From Blastomonas sp. CACIA14H2 (lineage in GTDB: Bacteria; Pseudomonadota; Alphaproteobacteria; Sphingomonadales; Sphingomonadaceae): 64,000 nucleotides of DNA. The stretch spans positions 1 to 64,000 of the forward strand of contig AYSC01000004.1 in the NCBI GenBank assembly GCA_000503195.1. Reading direction: 5' to 3'. Positions 28,157 to 36,726 of this stretch are shown here, piece after piece; within the stretch, counting starts at the first letter, position 1; each line of letters begins with the position of its first letter. Under the pieces are notes generated by a model. It was not told the origin of the DNA. It searched no databases and worked only from the letters and a program-made list of their open reading frames with translations. The translations under genes and the position numbers were made by a program.

Positions 28157-29212
28157 ATGAATCTTGAGAATTCGCGCGAATATTATGGCAAGATCCTGTC
28201 GGAATCGGCGGACCTGCGCACCGATGCCTGCACCACGGCAGAGCGCCCTCCCCTGGCGGTCATCAAGGCACTGGCCAATGTCCATCCGGACGTGAAGGCG
28301 CGCTATTATGGCTGCGGCCTGATCGCGCCCTCGGCGATTCAAGGCGCGCGCATCCTCGATCTCGGCTCGGGCTCGGGCCAGGACGCCTATATCCTCGCGC
28401 AGCTGGTCGGCGAGCAGGGCGAGGTCGTCGGCGTCGACGCGACGCCCGAACAGCTCACGGTCGCCAATGCGCATCTCGAATGGCACCGCGAGACCTTCGG
28501 CTATGCGCAGTCGAACGTCCGCTTTGTCGAGGGCGATATCGAGAAGCTCGATGCGCTCGATCTCGAACCCGGCAGCTTCGACATCATCGTGTCGAACTGC
28601 GTGATCAATCTGGTCGCGGACAAGGCCAAGGTGTTCGCCGATGCGTACCGGCTGCTCAAGCCCGGCGGCGAGATGTATTTTTCCGACGTCTATTCGAGCC
28701 GGCGGGTGCCGCAGCATCTGCTCAGCGATCCGGTGCTGCACGGCGAGTGCCTGTCGGGCGCGCTCTACTGGGGCGATTTCCTCAAGCTGTCCAAGGCTGC
28801 CGGGTTCACCGACCCGCGCCTGGTCAAGGACCGCCCGCTGGGCATAGGCGACGCGCGCATTGCCGAGATGCTCGACGGCATCGATTTCTTCTCCGCCACC
28901 TATCGCCTGTTCAAGCTCGACGATCTCGAGCCCGAATGCGAGGATTACGGCCAGGCGGTGGTCTATCTGGGCACCGTCGAGGGCGAGGAGCGTGTGTTCA
29001 CGCTCGACAAGCATCATCTGATCGAACGCGGCCGCATCTTCCCGATCTGCGGCAACAGCTGGAAGATGCTGGCCGACACCCGCTTTGCCCCGCATTTCCA
29101 GTTCATCGGCGATTTCTCGACGCACTATGGCGTGTTCGCGGGATGCGGCGGCGGCCTGCCCTTCGCGCAGGCGGCGGGCGATGGCAGCGAGCTTGCGGCG
29201 GGCTGTTGCTGA
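28157..29212 (+). CDS. arsM: Arsenite S-adenosylmethionine methyltransferase
   Basis: A 351-residue ArsM-type enzyme that methylates As(III) to methylated, partly volatile arsenicals. The SAM motif is DLGSGSGQD at 68-76. All four cysteines expected for As(III) binding and catalysis are visible: Cys25 (TDACTT), Cys53 (YYGCGL), Cys148 (SNCVINL) and Cys198 (GECLSG). The C-terminus ends GCC. No arsR or other ars gene is adjacent. It is divergently transcribed from a MerA-like flavoprotein, which may form a metalloid-related pair. Confidence 0.93.
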   Translation: MNLENSREYYGKILSESADLRTDACTTAERPPLAVIKALANVHPDVKARYYGCGLIAPSAIQGARILDLGSGSGQDAYILAQLVGEQGEVVGVDATPEQLTVANAHLEWHRETFGYAQSNVRFVEGDIEKLDALDLEPGSFDIIVSNCVINLVADKAKVFADAYRLLKPGGEMYFSDVYSSRRVPQHLLSDPVLHGECLSGALYWGDFLKLSKAAGFTDPRLVKDRPLGIGDARIAEMLDGIDFFSATYRLFKLDDLEPECEDYGQAVVYLGTVEGEERVFTLDKHHLIERGRIFPICGNSWKMLADTRFAPHFQFIGDFSTHYGVFAGCGGGLPFAQAAGDGSELAAGCC

Positions 29213-29257
29213 GCCGTCGCCTACCCCCTCGCCTGACTCACCCCATGCACCCCAACC

Positions 29258-29445
29258 CCGCTCAGCCTGAGCCTGTCGAAGGCCCCGCGCCGCGCTTGCG
29301 TTCACTTTGCCCGTCACCCCCGCGCACGCGGGGGTCCCGCTTCTGCGCCGTGCGAGCAATAAAGCGGGATTCCCGCGTTCGCGGGAATGACGATGTGCGA
29401 TATGGGACCGTCGCGCGGGGCCTTCGACAGGCTCAGGCTGAGCGG
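29258..29445. repeat. Composite MITE-like element, copy B
   Basis: It has the same perfect 32-base inverted ends as the unit at 25915-26100, enclosing a REP pair at 29312-29392 (stems CCCCCGCGCACGCGGGGG and TTCCCGCGTTCGCGGGAA). The inner pair is in the opposite orientation to copy A. Its right end is 32 bases before the SDR gene start, so it may affect that promoter. Confidence 0.85.
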
Positions 29446-29477
29446 ATGTGGTTTGGGCCTCTGGGACGGAGCAGCGC

Positions 29478-30494
29478 ATGCACGTCTTCCTGACCGGAGC
29501 CACGGGACTCGTGGGCGGCGCGCTGGCGGGGGCGCTGCTCGATGCCGGGCACCGCGTCACCGCCTTGGTGCGCGGCGAAGGGCGCGACGTGCTGGACATG
29601 GACAGCCGCGACCGGATCGGCGAGATGACCGCGCTGCAGGGCGATGTCGCACAGCCGGGCTTCGGAATGGCCGAGCCGCCCGCAGACATCGACCTGCTGA
29701 TCCATTGCGCCGCGACGGTCGATTTCGCCGCCAGCGATGCAGTGCACGAAGCGATCAATGTCGGCGGCACCGCGCAGGCCATTGCGCTCGCGCAGGCCTG
29801 GGGCTGCCCGCTGCTCCATGTCTCGACCGCCTATGTCTGCGGCCGCGCCGACGGCGTGATCGGCGAGGAACCAGCCGATCCGCAGGCGCGCTTCACCAAC
29901 GGTTACGAAGCGAGCAAGGCGCGCGCCGAAGCCTTGGTCGAGGCGGCGCGTGGCGATGGACTTGTCGCCGGCATCGCCCGCCCTGCGATCATCGTCGGGC
30001 GGCTGAGCGATGGCGCGATCGCGCGGATCGACGGCTTTCATCACCTGTTCCGCCTGTTCGGATCGCTGCTGCTGGGCGATGTCCCCGCCGCATCGCAAGC
30101 CGCGTTCGCGATCGTGCCGATCTGCCATGTCACCGCCGGGCTGATGGCGATGGCCCAGGATATGGCCGCGTTCGACGGCGCACGGGTGCATCTGGCGGGT
30201 TCTGCCCCATTCGCGATGGCGGACATGCTGCGCATCGTCGCCGCGTATCCCGGCACCGTTCCGGCGCGGATGATCGCGCCTCAGGCCTATGATCCGGCCG
30301 CACTCGACCGCCGCACCGCGATGGTGCACCGGCGCATCGGCCCGCAATTCTTCGACTATTTCCTGCGCAGCCCCTGCTTTGCGGGGGACAGCCTCGAGCG
30401 GATCGCGGGGATTGGCGCGCCGGCAATCGATGACGCCGCCTTCCGCCGGATGATCGATCATTGCGTCAAGGTCGGGTTTCTGGACTGGCGGTAG
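29478..30494 (+). CDS. NAD(P)-dependent SDR/epimerase-type protein
   Basis: A 338-residue extended short-chain dehydrogenase related to thioester-reductase/NAD-binding-4 proteins. The nucleotide motif is TGATGLVGGALAGALL, followed by HCAATVDF, the STAYVCG active-site strand, and YEASKARAE with the catalytic Tyr-xxx-Lys. The substrate cannot be told from the sequence. The ATG preceded by GGGACGGA is chosen over an upstream GTG that lies in the repeat edge. It is close to an M20 peptidase gene on the same strand. Confidence 0.85.
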   Translation: MHVFLTGATGLVGGALAGALLDAGHRVTALVRGEGRDVLDMDSRDRIGEMTALQGDVAQPGFGMAEPPADIDLLIHCAATVDFAASDAVHEAINVGGTAQAIALAQAWGCPLLHVSTAYVCGRADGVIGEEPADPQARFTNGYEASKARAEALVEAARGDGLVAGIARPAIIVGRLSDGAIARIDGFHHLFRLFGSLLLGDVPAASQAAFAIVPICHVTAGLMAMAQDMAAFDGARVHLAGSAPFAMADMLRIVAAYPGTVPARMIAPQAYDPAALDRRTAMVHRRIGPQFFDYFLRSPCFAGDSLERIAGIGAPAIDDAAFRRMIDHCVKVGFLDWR

Positions 30495-30565
30495 CCGTCA
30501 CGCCCCTTGCGCCTTTCCTTCGCTTTCAACATGATGCGCGCATATTCAATCAAGGGGCCGCATCC

Positions 30566-32002
30566 ATGAAACATATCCTTCTCGCCACGCTCGCACTCGC
30601 CCTGCCCTCGGCCGCGCTCGCGGGCGAGGCCGAGGATGCCGCCGCCGCGCAGGCGCTGAAGGCGATCGATGCGCGCTATGACGATACGGCGAAGGTCGCG
30701 CGGCAGATCTGGGAATGGGCCGAGGTCGGCTACAAGGAGGAACGGTCTAGCGCGCTGCTGCAGGAACGGTTGAAGACCGCCGGCTTCAAGGTCACGCCGG
30801 GCGTGGCGGGCATCCCTACCGCATTCATTGCCGAATATGGCAGCGGCGGGCCGGTGATCGCGATCCTCGCCGAATATGACGCGCTGCCCGGCATCAACCA
30901 GGATGCGCTGCCGACGCGCGCGCAACTGCCCGGCAAGGGCGCGGCGCATGCCTGCGGGCACAATCTGTTCGCGGCGGGATCGCTGGGCGCGGCGCTCGCG
31001 GTGCGCGACTGGCTCAAGGCGACCGGCACACCGGGCCGGGTGCGGCTCTACGGCACGCCGGCAGAGGAAGGCGGCAGCGGCAAGGTCTATCTGGTGCGCG
31101 AAGGCCTGTTCAAGGATGTCGATTTCTCGATCCACTGGCATGCCGATGACGAGAACAGCGCGGCGGCGCGCACCAGCCTGGCCAACCGCTCGGCCAAGTT
31201 CCGCTTCACCGGCGTCTCCGCGCATGCCGCAGGCGCGCCCGAGCGCGCACGCTCCGCGCTCGACGGAGTCGAGGCGATGAACATGATGGCCAACATGATG
31301 CGCGAGCATGTGCCGCAGCAGACGCGGATGCATTATGTCATCACCGAAGGCGGCAGCGCACCCAATGTCGTGCCCGATTTTGCCGAGGTCTTCTATTATG
31401 TCCGCCACCCCGATGCCGACGAGGTGCGCCGCATCTGGACCCGGCTCGAGGCGGCGGCCCAGGGCGCGGCGCAGGGCACCGGCACCAAGGTCGAATGGGA
31501 GATCATCCACGGCAACAACGCGCTGCTGGTCAACGAGCCGCTGGCGAAGATGATGGACGCCAAGCTGCGCCAGGTCGGCGGGATCAACTATACGCCCGAG
31601 GAAACCAGGTTCGCCGAGGGCATCCGCGCGAGCTTCGACAAGCCCGACCTGCCGCTGGGCAGCCAGAGCGAGATCCAGCCCTATGACGTAACCCTGGGCT
31701 ATGGCTCGACCGATGTCGGCGACGTCTCCTATGCGACGCCCACCGTGGGCGTGCGCACCGCCACCTGGGTGCCGGGCACGTCCTCGCACAGCTGGCAATC
31801 GGCGGCGGCGAGCGGCATGTCGATCGGCTTCAAGGGGGCGCAGGTCGCCGCGAAGGCGATGACGCTGGCGGCGATCGAGCTCTACACCAACCCGGCCCTG
31901 CGCGACGAGGCCACCGCCGCGTTCAAGCAGGCGCTGGGGCCGAACTACACGTACAATTCGCTGCTCGGCGACCGCAAGCCACCGCTCGATTACCGGGATT
32001 GA
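30566..32002 (+). CDS. Exported M20 amidohydrolase, AbgB-like
   Basis: A 478-residue metallopeptidase/amidohydrolase of the M20 family, closest by eye to aminobenzoyl-glutamate hydrolase subunit B-type proteins. A signal peptide (ILLATLALALPSAALAG) indicates export. Metal-site motifs are LAEYDALPG, HACGHNLF and GTPAEEGGSGK, and the dimerisation lid has FTGVSAHAAGAP. GTSSHSW supplies a late metal or substrate His. It likely cleaves amide-linked acyl amino acids in the periplasm; the exact substrate is unknown. Confidence 0.9.
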   Translation: MKHILLATLALALPSAALAGEAEDAAAAQALKAIDARYDDTAKVARQIWEWAEVGYKEERSSALLQERLKTAGFKVTPGVAGIPTAFIAEYGSGGPVIAILAEYDALPGINQDALPTRAQLPGKGAAHACGHNLFAAGSLGAALAVRDWLKATGTPGRVRLYGTPAEEGGSGKVYLVREGLFKDVDFSIHWHADDENSAAARTSLANRSAKFRFTGVSAHAAGAPERARSALDGVEAMNMMANMMREHVPQQTRMHYVITEGGSAPNVVPDFAEVFYYVRHPDADEVRRIWTRLEAAAQGAAQGTGTKVEWEIIHGNNALLVNEPLAKMMDAKLRQVGGINYTPEETRFAEGIRASFDKPDLPLGSQSEIQPYDVTLGYGSTDVGDVSYATPTVGVRTATWVPGTSSHSWQSAAASGMSIGFKGAQVAAKAMTLAAIELYTNPALRDEATAAFKQALGPNYTYNSLLGDRKPPLDYRD

Positions 32003-32013
32003 GCTGGCGCATA

Positions 32014-32152
32014 CGTCCCTCGACGCAGTTCATCCTGAGCGGCTGGCCTGCCAGCCAGCCGAAGGGCTCGGGACAAACGGATGTGGGCCAGTGAGCGACT
32101 ACGGCTCCAATGCCCGCACAATCTCCGTTTGTCCCGAGCGTGTCGAGGGACG
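32014..32152. repeat. Inverted repeat with one interrupted arm
   Basis: The left end CGTCCCTCGACG and GCTCGGGACAAACGGA recur as the complement TCCGTTTGTCCCGAGCGTGT with TCGAGGGACG at the right. The left arm carries about 40 extra bases containing the small palindrome GGCTGGCCTGCCAGCC. It lies in the convergent gap between the M20 and crotonase genes and may act as a terminator in both directions. Confidence 0.7.
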
Positions 32153-32180
32153 TCACGCAACCGTCCCGCAAACCCTCACC

Positions 32181-32978
32181 TCAGCTGAAATTCGCCGCGC
32201 GCTTCTGCATGAAAGCGAAGACCGCCTCCATCTGGTTGGGCGTGCGGATGACGCCTTCCTGCAAGACGCTTTCCTCCATCAGGATGGCGTCGGTATCCAT
32301 GTCCGGGCTGCGGTTGAACAGGTCCTTGGCGGCGCGGATGGCGTCGGGGTTCTTGCCCGCGATTTCGGTAGCGATCGCCATCGCGCGCGCGTGCGGATCG
32401 GCATCGACATGCGTGGCAAAGCCGATTCGGCCCGCCTCTTCGCCGCTGAATTCGCGGTTGGTATAGGTGAGCTCGCGCAGCGCATCGTCGCGCACCGTGC
32501 CGCGCCAGAGCGCATAGCCGCCCATGTCGGGGATCAGGCCCCAGCGCATTTCCATGATCGACAGCCGCGCATCGGGCGCGACGATGCGCATGCACGCGCC
32601 CGACATGATCTGCAGCCCGCCGCCGAAGCACACGCCGTGGACCGCCGCGATCACCGGCATCGGCAGCTTGCGCCAGCCGAACGCGACCTGCTGGAACTTG
32701 TTCGCGTTGCCATAGGTGCGGTCGGTCAGCTTCGACGGTGCCGACCCATCCGATCCGCCCGCCGGGGCGGTGAAGCTTGCCATGTCGAGCCCGGCGCAGA
32801 ACGAGCCTCCCTCGCCCGACAGCACCACCGCGCGCACGCCAGGTTCCTGTTCCAGCCGGTTGATGGCGGCGATGATGCCGTCGAACATCGCCGGGTCGAG
32901 CGCATTCATCTTGTCCGGGCGGTTGAGCCGCACATCGGCGACGTGGTTCTCGATGCTGATGCTGACCCGGTCGTTCAT
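32181..32978 (-). CDS. Enoyl-CoA hydratase/isomerase (crotonase) family
   Basis: A 265-residue crotonase-fold enzyme acting on acyl-CoA thioesters. It has NRPDKMNALD, the oxyanion-hole strands GEGGSFCAGLDM and HGVCFGGGLQIM, and MRWGLIPDMGG at the second catalytic position. Hydratase or isomerase activity on a specific CoA ester cannot be assigned. The ATG overlaps the stop of the isomerase gene as ATGA, so the two are coupled and may share a pathway for aromatic or fatty-acid breakdown (inference). Confidence 0.9.
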   Translation of the reverse strand: MNDRVSISIENHVADVRLNRPDKMNALDPAMFDGIIAAINRLEQEPGVRAVVLSGEGGSFCAGLDMASFTAPAGGSDGSAPSKLTDRTYGNANKFQQVAFGWRKLPMPVIAAVHGVCFGGGLQIMSGACMRIVAPDARLSIMEMRWGLIPDMGGYALWRGTVRDDALRELTYTNREFSGEEAGRIGFATHVDADPHARAMAIATEIAGKNPDAIRAAKDLFNRSPDMDTDAILMEESVLQEGVIRTPNQMEAVFAFMQKRAANFS

Positions 32979-33601
32979 GAAACTGCCTCTCCGTTGCGCT
33001 TGAGTGCCTGCTCCACCAAGGGGAGCTGATCGTTGCCGAAATACATATCGGTGCCGCCCACGAAAATCGAGGGCGATCCATAGCCGCCGCGAGCCACCAG
33101 CCGCTCGGTATTCGCGCGCAGGCGATCCTTGACCGGCTGGCTGTTCGCCGCCTCGATCAGAACCGCGCCGTCCATGCCGATCGCGTCGGCCACCGCCTTG
33201 ATCTCCGCAGAATCGTCGAGATTGCGCTGCTCGACAAAATAGGCGTCGAAGGCCGCCTCGGCGAAGCGCTCGAGCGCGCGCTGGTCATCCTCCAGCGCGC
33301 AACAGGCGCGCATCGCGTTCACGCTTTTCAACGGGTGCCAGGGCGCGGGGAATTTGAGTTCCACCCCGGCCAGCGTCGCCCAGTCGCGCATCACCTTGCC
33401 CATATGGCGGAACTTGGGGCTGTCGGTCGCTTCGCGCGCGGCATAGACCGAGGGATTGACCGCATTGAACACCCCGCCGACCAGGATCGGTGTCCAGTGG
33501 ATCTCCGCGCCATGCCGCGCCGCGATCGGGCGGATGTTGTGGAAGGCGAGATAGGTCCAGGGGCTCGACAGGTCGAAGCAGAATTCGATTGGGTGGGTCA
33601 T
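32975..33601 (-). CDS. 2-Hydroxychromene-2-carboxylate isomerase family
   Basis: A 208-residue DsbA-fold, kappa-GST-like protein. The start FCFDLSSPWTYLAFHNI carries the active Ser that activates glutathione. FPAPWHPLKSVNAMRA and GGYGSPSIFVGG follow, as in naphthalene-pathway isomerases and their many paralogues. The neighbouring GST and crotonase genes fit a glutathione-dependent aromatic-degradation context, but no ring-cleavage genes are here, so the substrate is open. Confidence 0.88.
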   Translation of the reverse strand: MTHPIEFCFDLSSPWTYLAFHNIRPIAARHGAEIHWTPILVGGVFNAVNPSVYAAREATDSPKFRHMGKVMRDWATLAGVELKFPAPWHPLKSVNAMRACCALEDDQRALERFAEAAFDAYFVEQRNLDDSAEIKAVADAIGMDGAVLIEAANSQPVKDRLRANTERLVARGGYGSPSIFVGGTDMYFGNDQLPLVEQALKRNGEAVS

Positions 33602-33639
33602 GTCACCGCTCGCCGATCAGAAGGAGAAAAAGAATTATT

Positions 33640-33720
33640 CGTCATTCCCGCGAACGCGGGAATCCCGCTTGTGCGGAAACGTGGAGAGAAAGCGGGACCC
33701 CCGCCTTCGCGGGGGTGACG
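33640..33720. repeat. REP-type palindrome pair, copy 4
   Basis: Stems TTCCCGCGAACGCGGGAA and CCCCCGCCTTCGCGGGGG with CGTCA and TGACG ends, oriented like the pair in composite copy A but without the 32-base outer repeats. It fills the gap between the GST and isomerase genes, which are transcribed in the same direction. Confidence 0.85.
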
Positions 33721-33734
33721 ACAGAGCAGGAAGA

Positions 33735-34424
33735 TCACGTCCTGATCCCGAACAATGTCTCGCGCACCTTCGCGTCCGCCTGCGGGTTGCGGTTGATCGC
33801 GTCCTTCATCACCGCCAGCCCCGTCTGCAGCGCCGGGCGCTCGCGGCACAAAGCGTACCAGCGCTTGATGTTCGGATAGTCGTCGAGCGTGATCTCCTGC
33901 CGCTTGTGCGTCATGATCCACGGGAAGATCGCGATATCGGCAATGGTGTATTCGCTGCCTGCGACATAGTCCGCCTCGCCCAGCCGCCGGTCGAGCACGC
34001 CGTAGAGCCGCGCGGTCTCGCGTTCGTAGCGGTCGATGGCATAGGGCAGTTTCTCGGGCGCATAGAGCTTGAAATGGCCGTTCTGGCCGAGCATCGGCCC
34101 CAGCCCGCCCATCTGCCACATCAGCCATTGCAGGACGCTATACCGCCCGCGCAGATCACGGGGCAGGAACCGGCCCGATTTCTCCGCGAGATAGAGCAGG
34201 ATCGCGCCGGTCTCGAACACGCTGACCGGATCGCCGCCGCCGTCCGGCGCATGATCGACGATCGCCGGAATGCGGTTGTTGGGGCTGATCTTCAGGAATT
34301 CGGGTGCAAACTGCTCGCCCGCGCCGATATTGACCGGGCGGACCGTGTAGGGCAGCCCGCATTCCTCGAGCATGATCGAGATCTTCCACCCGTTGGGTGT
34401 GGGGGCGTAATACAGATCGATCAT
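33735..34424 (-). CDS. Glutathione S-transferase, Ure2p/YfcG-like
   Basis: A 229-residue GST. The thioredoxin-like half has LYYAPTPNGWKISIMLEECG, KISPNNRIPAI and FETGAILLYLAEKSG for glutathione binding. The helical half has QWLMWQMGGLGPMLGQ and YTIADIAIFPW. The early Asn of TPNGWK is the usual glutathione-activating residue in the Nu/YfcG group. It may act in disulfide or peroxide metabolism. Start MIDLYYAP chosen; a longer N-terminus lacks family support. Confidence 0.9.
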   Translation of the reverse strand: MIDLYYAPTPNGWKISIMLEECGLPYTVRPVNIGAGEQFAPEFLKISPNNRIPAIVDHAPDGGGDPVSVFETGAILLYLAEKSGRFLPRDLRGRYSVLQWLMWQMGGLGPMLGQNGHFKLYAPEKLPYAIDRYERETARLYGVLDRRLGEADYVAGSEYTIADIAIFPWIMTHKRQEITLDDYPNIKRWYALCRERPALQTGLAVMKDAINRNPQADAKVRETLFGIRT

Positions 34425-34487
34425 GGCCTCTCCCGCGCGGATTCGCATTGCGTCTTGCAACCGACCATAACCGCTGCGCCCCGCCTG

Positions 34488-35234
34488 TCACCCCCCTCGA
34501 TCGCTCGCCCCCCGGGGTGCCGCCCCGCTGACCAGGCGATAGCCGCGATGCCGCACGGTCTCTATCCATACCCCGCCGCGCAAGATGCCAAGGCTGCGCC
34601 GCAGCTTGCAGATATGCACCTCGACGCTGTTGGTGCCCGGATCGAACGGGGTGCGCCAGACCGCGCGGAGCAGCTCGTCGCGGCTGATCGGACCGCCCGC
34701 CTGGCGCGCCAGCATCAGCAGCAGATCGAACTCGCGCGGCATCAGCGGCAGCACCCTGCCCTGCCAGCGCACCTGGCGCAGCCCGATATCGAAATCAAAA
34801 CCGGCGAGGCGCACCAGCCCGAGCTGCGCGGCATGCAGCCGCTCGGCCGCTTCGAGCCGCGCGGCCAGCTCATGCGGCGCGATCCGCGCCGACAGCGCGT
34901 CGGCGGCCCCCGCCGCGATCGACCGCGCGCGCGCACCGGCCGAGCTCAACCCGACCAGCAGCAGCGGGGCCGAGCGCCGCGGCAGATCATCGATCCAGGG
35001 CTGCACCTCGCCGCGCTGGCGCGCATCGCACAGCACCGGGCGGTGGCGCGCCGCATCGGGGGCGCCCGGCCAGGGCTGGGCATCGATGCCGAAGCGCGAC
35101 AGCGCCAGCGCCATCCGCTCGAGCATATCGGGGGCGCCCCCGGCGAGCAGCCAGCGGCGCGCGGGCAATGCCGCGCCTGGCGATGCGCTCGCCGGGGATG
35201 CGCCACCCAGTGCCGGATCGGACGGAAATTTCAT
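34488..35234 (-). CDS. OmpR-type winged-helix regulator with degenerate receiver
   Basis: A 248-residue transcription regulator. The C-terminal ~95 residues are an OmpR/PhoB DNA-binding domain (MPREFDLLLMLARQAGG, NSVEVHICKLRRSLG, IETVRHRGYRLVSG). The N-terminal half has receiver-like spacing but no recognisable acidic pocket, phospho-acceptor Asp or conserved Lys, and no kinase gene is adjacent. It probably works without phosphorylation. Start MKFPSD follows a GGGGGG run. Targets unknown; it lies between the GST and aminotransferase genes. Confidence 0.85.
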   Translation of the reverse strand: MKFPSDPALGGASPASASPGAALPARRWLLAGGAPDMLERMALALSRFGIDAQPWPGAPDAARHRPVLCDARQRGEVQPWIDDLPRRSAPLLLVGLSSAGARARSIAAGAADALSARIAPHELAARLEAAERLHAAQLGLVRLAGFDFDIGLRQVRWQGRVLPLMPREFDLLLMLARQAGGPISRDELLRAVWRTPFDPGTNSVEVHICKLRRSLGILRGGVWIETVRHRGYRLVSGAAPRGASDRGG

Positions 35235-35340
35235 GCCAGCCCCCCGGGGCACGGCCTTGTGCCCCGGGCAGCATTAAAGCGCGTTCATCGCATCGCTTTG
35301 AGCGCAGTCGCCTCCGAAACGGAGCGTTGAGAGCGGTAGC

Positions 35341-36552
35341 TCAGGAGCCGACCGCCTGGCCCGGCGTGTTGACGCCCATGCTGGCGAGATAGCGCTTCAC
35401 GTTGCGCGCGGCCTGGCGCAGGCGCTGCTCGTTCTCGACCATCGCGATGCGGACATAGCCCTCGCCGTCCTCGCCATAGCCCACGCCCGGCGCGACCGCG
35501 ACCTTGGCGTGCTGCAGCAGCTGCTTGGAAAATTCCAGACTTCCCATATGCTTGAGCGCAGGCGGAAGCGGGGCCCAGGCAAACATCGAGGCGCGCGGCG
35601 GCGGGATATCCCAGCCAGCGCGACCGAACGCGTCGATCATCACGTCGCGGCGCTTGTGATAGAGCTCGCGGTTCTTCTGGACGATATCCTGCGGCCCGTT
35701 GAGCGCCGCGCAGGCCGCTGCCTGGATCGGCGTGAATGCTCCATAATCGAGATAGCTCTTCACCCGGGTGAGCGCGGCGATCAGCTGGCGGTTGCCCACG
35801 GCAAAGCCCATGCGCCATCCGGCCATCGAATAGGTCTTCGACATCGAGGTGAACTCGATCGCCACGTCCTTGGCACCGGGAACCTGCAGGATCGAGGGCG
35901 TCGGGCAGCCATCATAATAGAGCTCGCTATAGGCAAGGTCCGACAGCACCCAGACCTTGTTCTCCTTCGCCCAGGCGACCAGCCGCTCGTAGAACGCCAG
36001 GTCGACTACCTCTGCGGTCGGGTTGGAGGGATAGCCGACCACCAGCACCGAGGGCCGCGGCACGGTGAACGCCATCGCGCGGTCGAGCGAGCGCCAGTAA
36101 TTCTCGTCGGGCGTTGTCGGCACCGAGCGGATCGTCGCGCCGGCGATGATGAAGCCGAAGGTGTGGATCGGATAGCTGGGATTGGGCGCGAGCACGACAT
36201 CGCCCGGCGCGGTGATCGCGGTGGCGAGGCTCGACAGGCCTTCCTTCGATCCCATCGTCACCACGACCTCGGTCTCGGGATCGAGCTCGACATTGAAGCG
36301 GCGCGCATAATAGTTCGCCTGGGCGCGGCGCAGGCCGGGAATGCCCTTGGACTGGCTATAGCCGTGCGCATCGGGCTTCATCGCGACTTCGCAGAGCTTC
36401 TCGATCACGTGCGGCGGCGGCGGCAGGTCGGGATTGCCCATGCCCAGATCGATAATGTCCTCTCCGGCCGCTCGCGCCGCAGCCCGCATCGCATTGACTT
36501 CAGCGATCACATAGGGCGGCAGGCGTTTGATGCGGTAGAATTCGTCGGACAT
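35341..36552 (-). CDS. Class I/II aminotransferase, AlaC-like
   Basis: A 403-residue PLP enzyme similar to AlaC (glutamate-pyruvate aminotransferase) and LL-diaminopimelate-type aminotransferases. IDLGMGNPDLPPP opens the protein, YPSNPTAEV is the Asn of the PLP ring site, SMSKTYSMAGWRMGF holds the Schiff-base Lys, and GYVRIAMVEN has the substrate Arg. The start MSDEFYRIKRLPPYV is the family N-terminus. Divergent from phaC. Confidence 0.9.
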   Translation of the reverse strand: MSDEFYRIKRLPPYVIAEVNAMRAAARAAGEDIIDLGMGNPDLPPPPHVIEKLCEVAMKPDAHGYSQSKGIPGLRRAQANYYARRFNVELDPETEVVVTMGSKEGLSSLATAITAPGDVVLAPNPSYPIHTFGFIIAGATIRSVPTTPDENYWRSLDRAMAFTVPRPSVLVVGYPSNPTAEVVDLAFYERLVAWAKENKVWVLSDLAYSELYYDGCPTPSILQVPGAKDVAIEFTSMSKTYSMAGWRMGFAVGNRQLIAALTRVKSYLDYGAFTPIQAAACAALNGPQDIVQKNRELYHKRRDVMIDAFGRAGWDIPPPRASMFAWAPLPPALKHMGSLEFSKQLLQHAKVAVAPGVGYGEDGEGYVRIAMVENEQRLRQAARNVKRYLASMGVNTPGQAVGS

Positions 36553-36726
36553 ATCGATTTCGCTTTTCAGTTCTCCGTGAATGGAGCGGCATCCTTGACC
36601 TATGTGCGCGCGCGTGTCGAGCAAAAGCGGGAATTCTGCGGCGGTCATCGAGCAATTATCAGGGACTTATCTTTGCAACCCCACGCTGCTAGGACAGCCC
36701 AAAGCAAAGCCAACGAGAGGCCGCCC

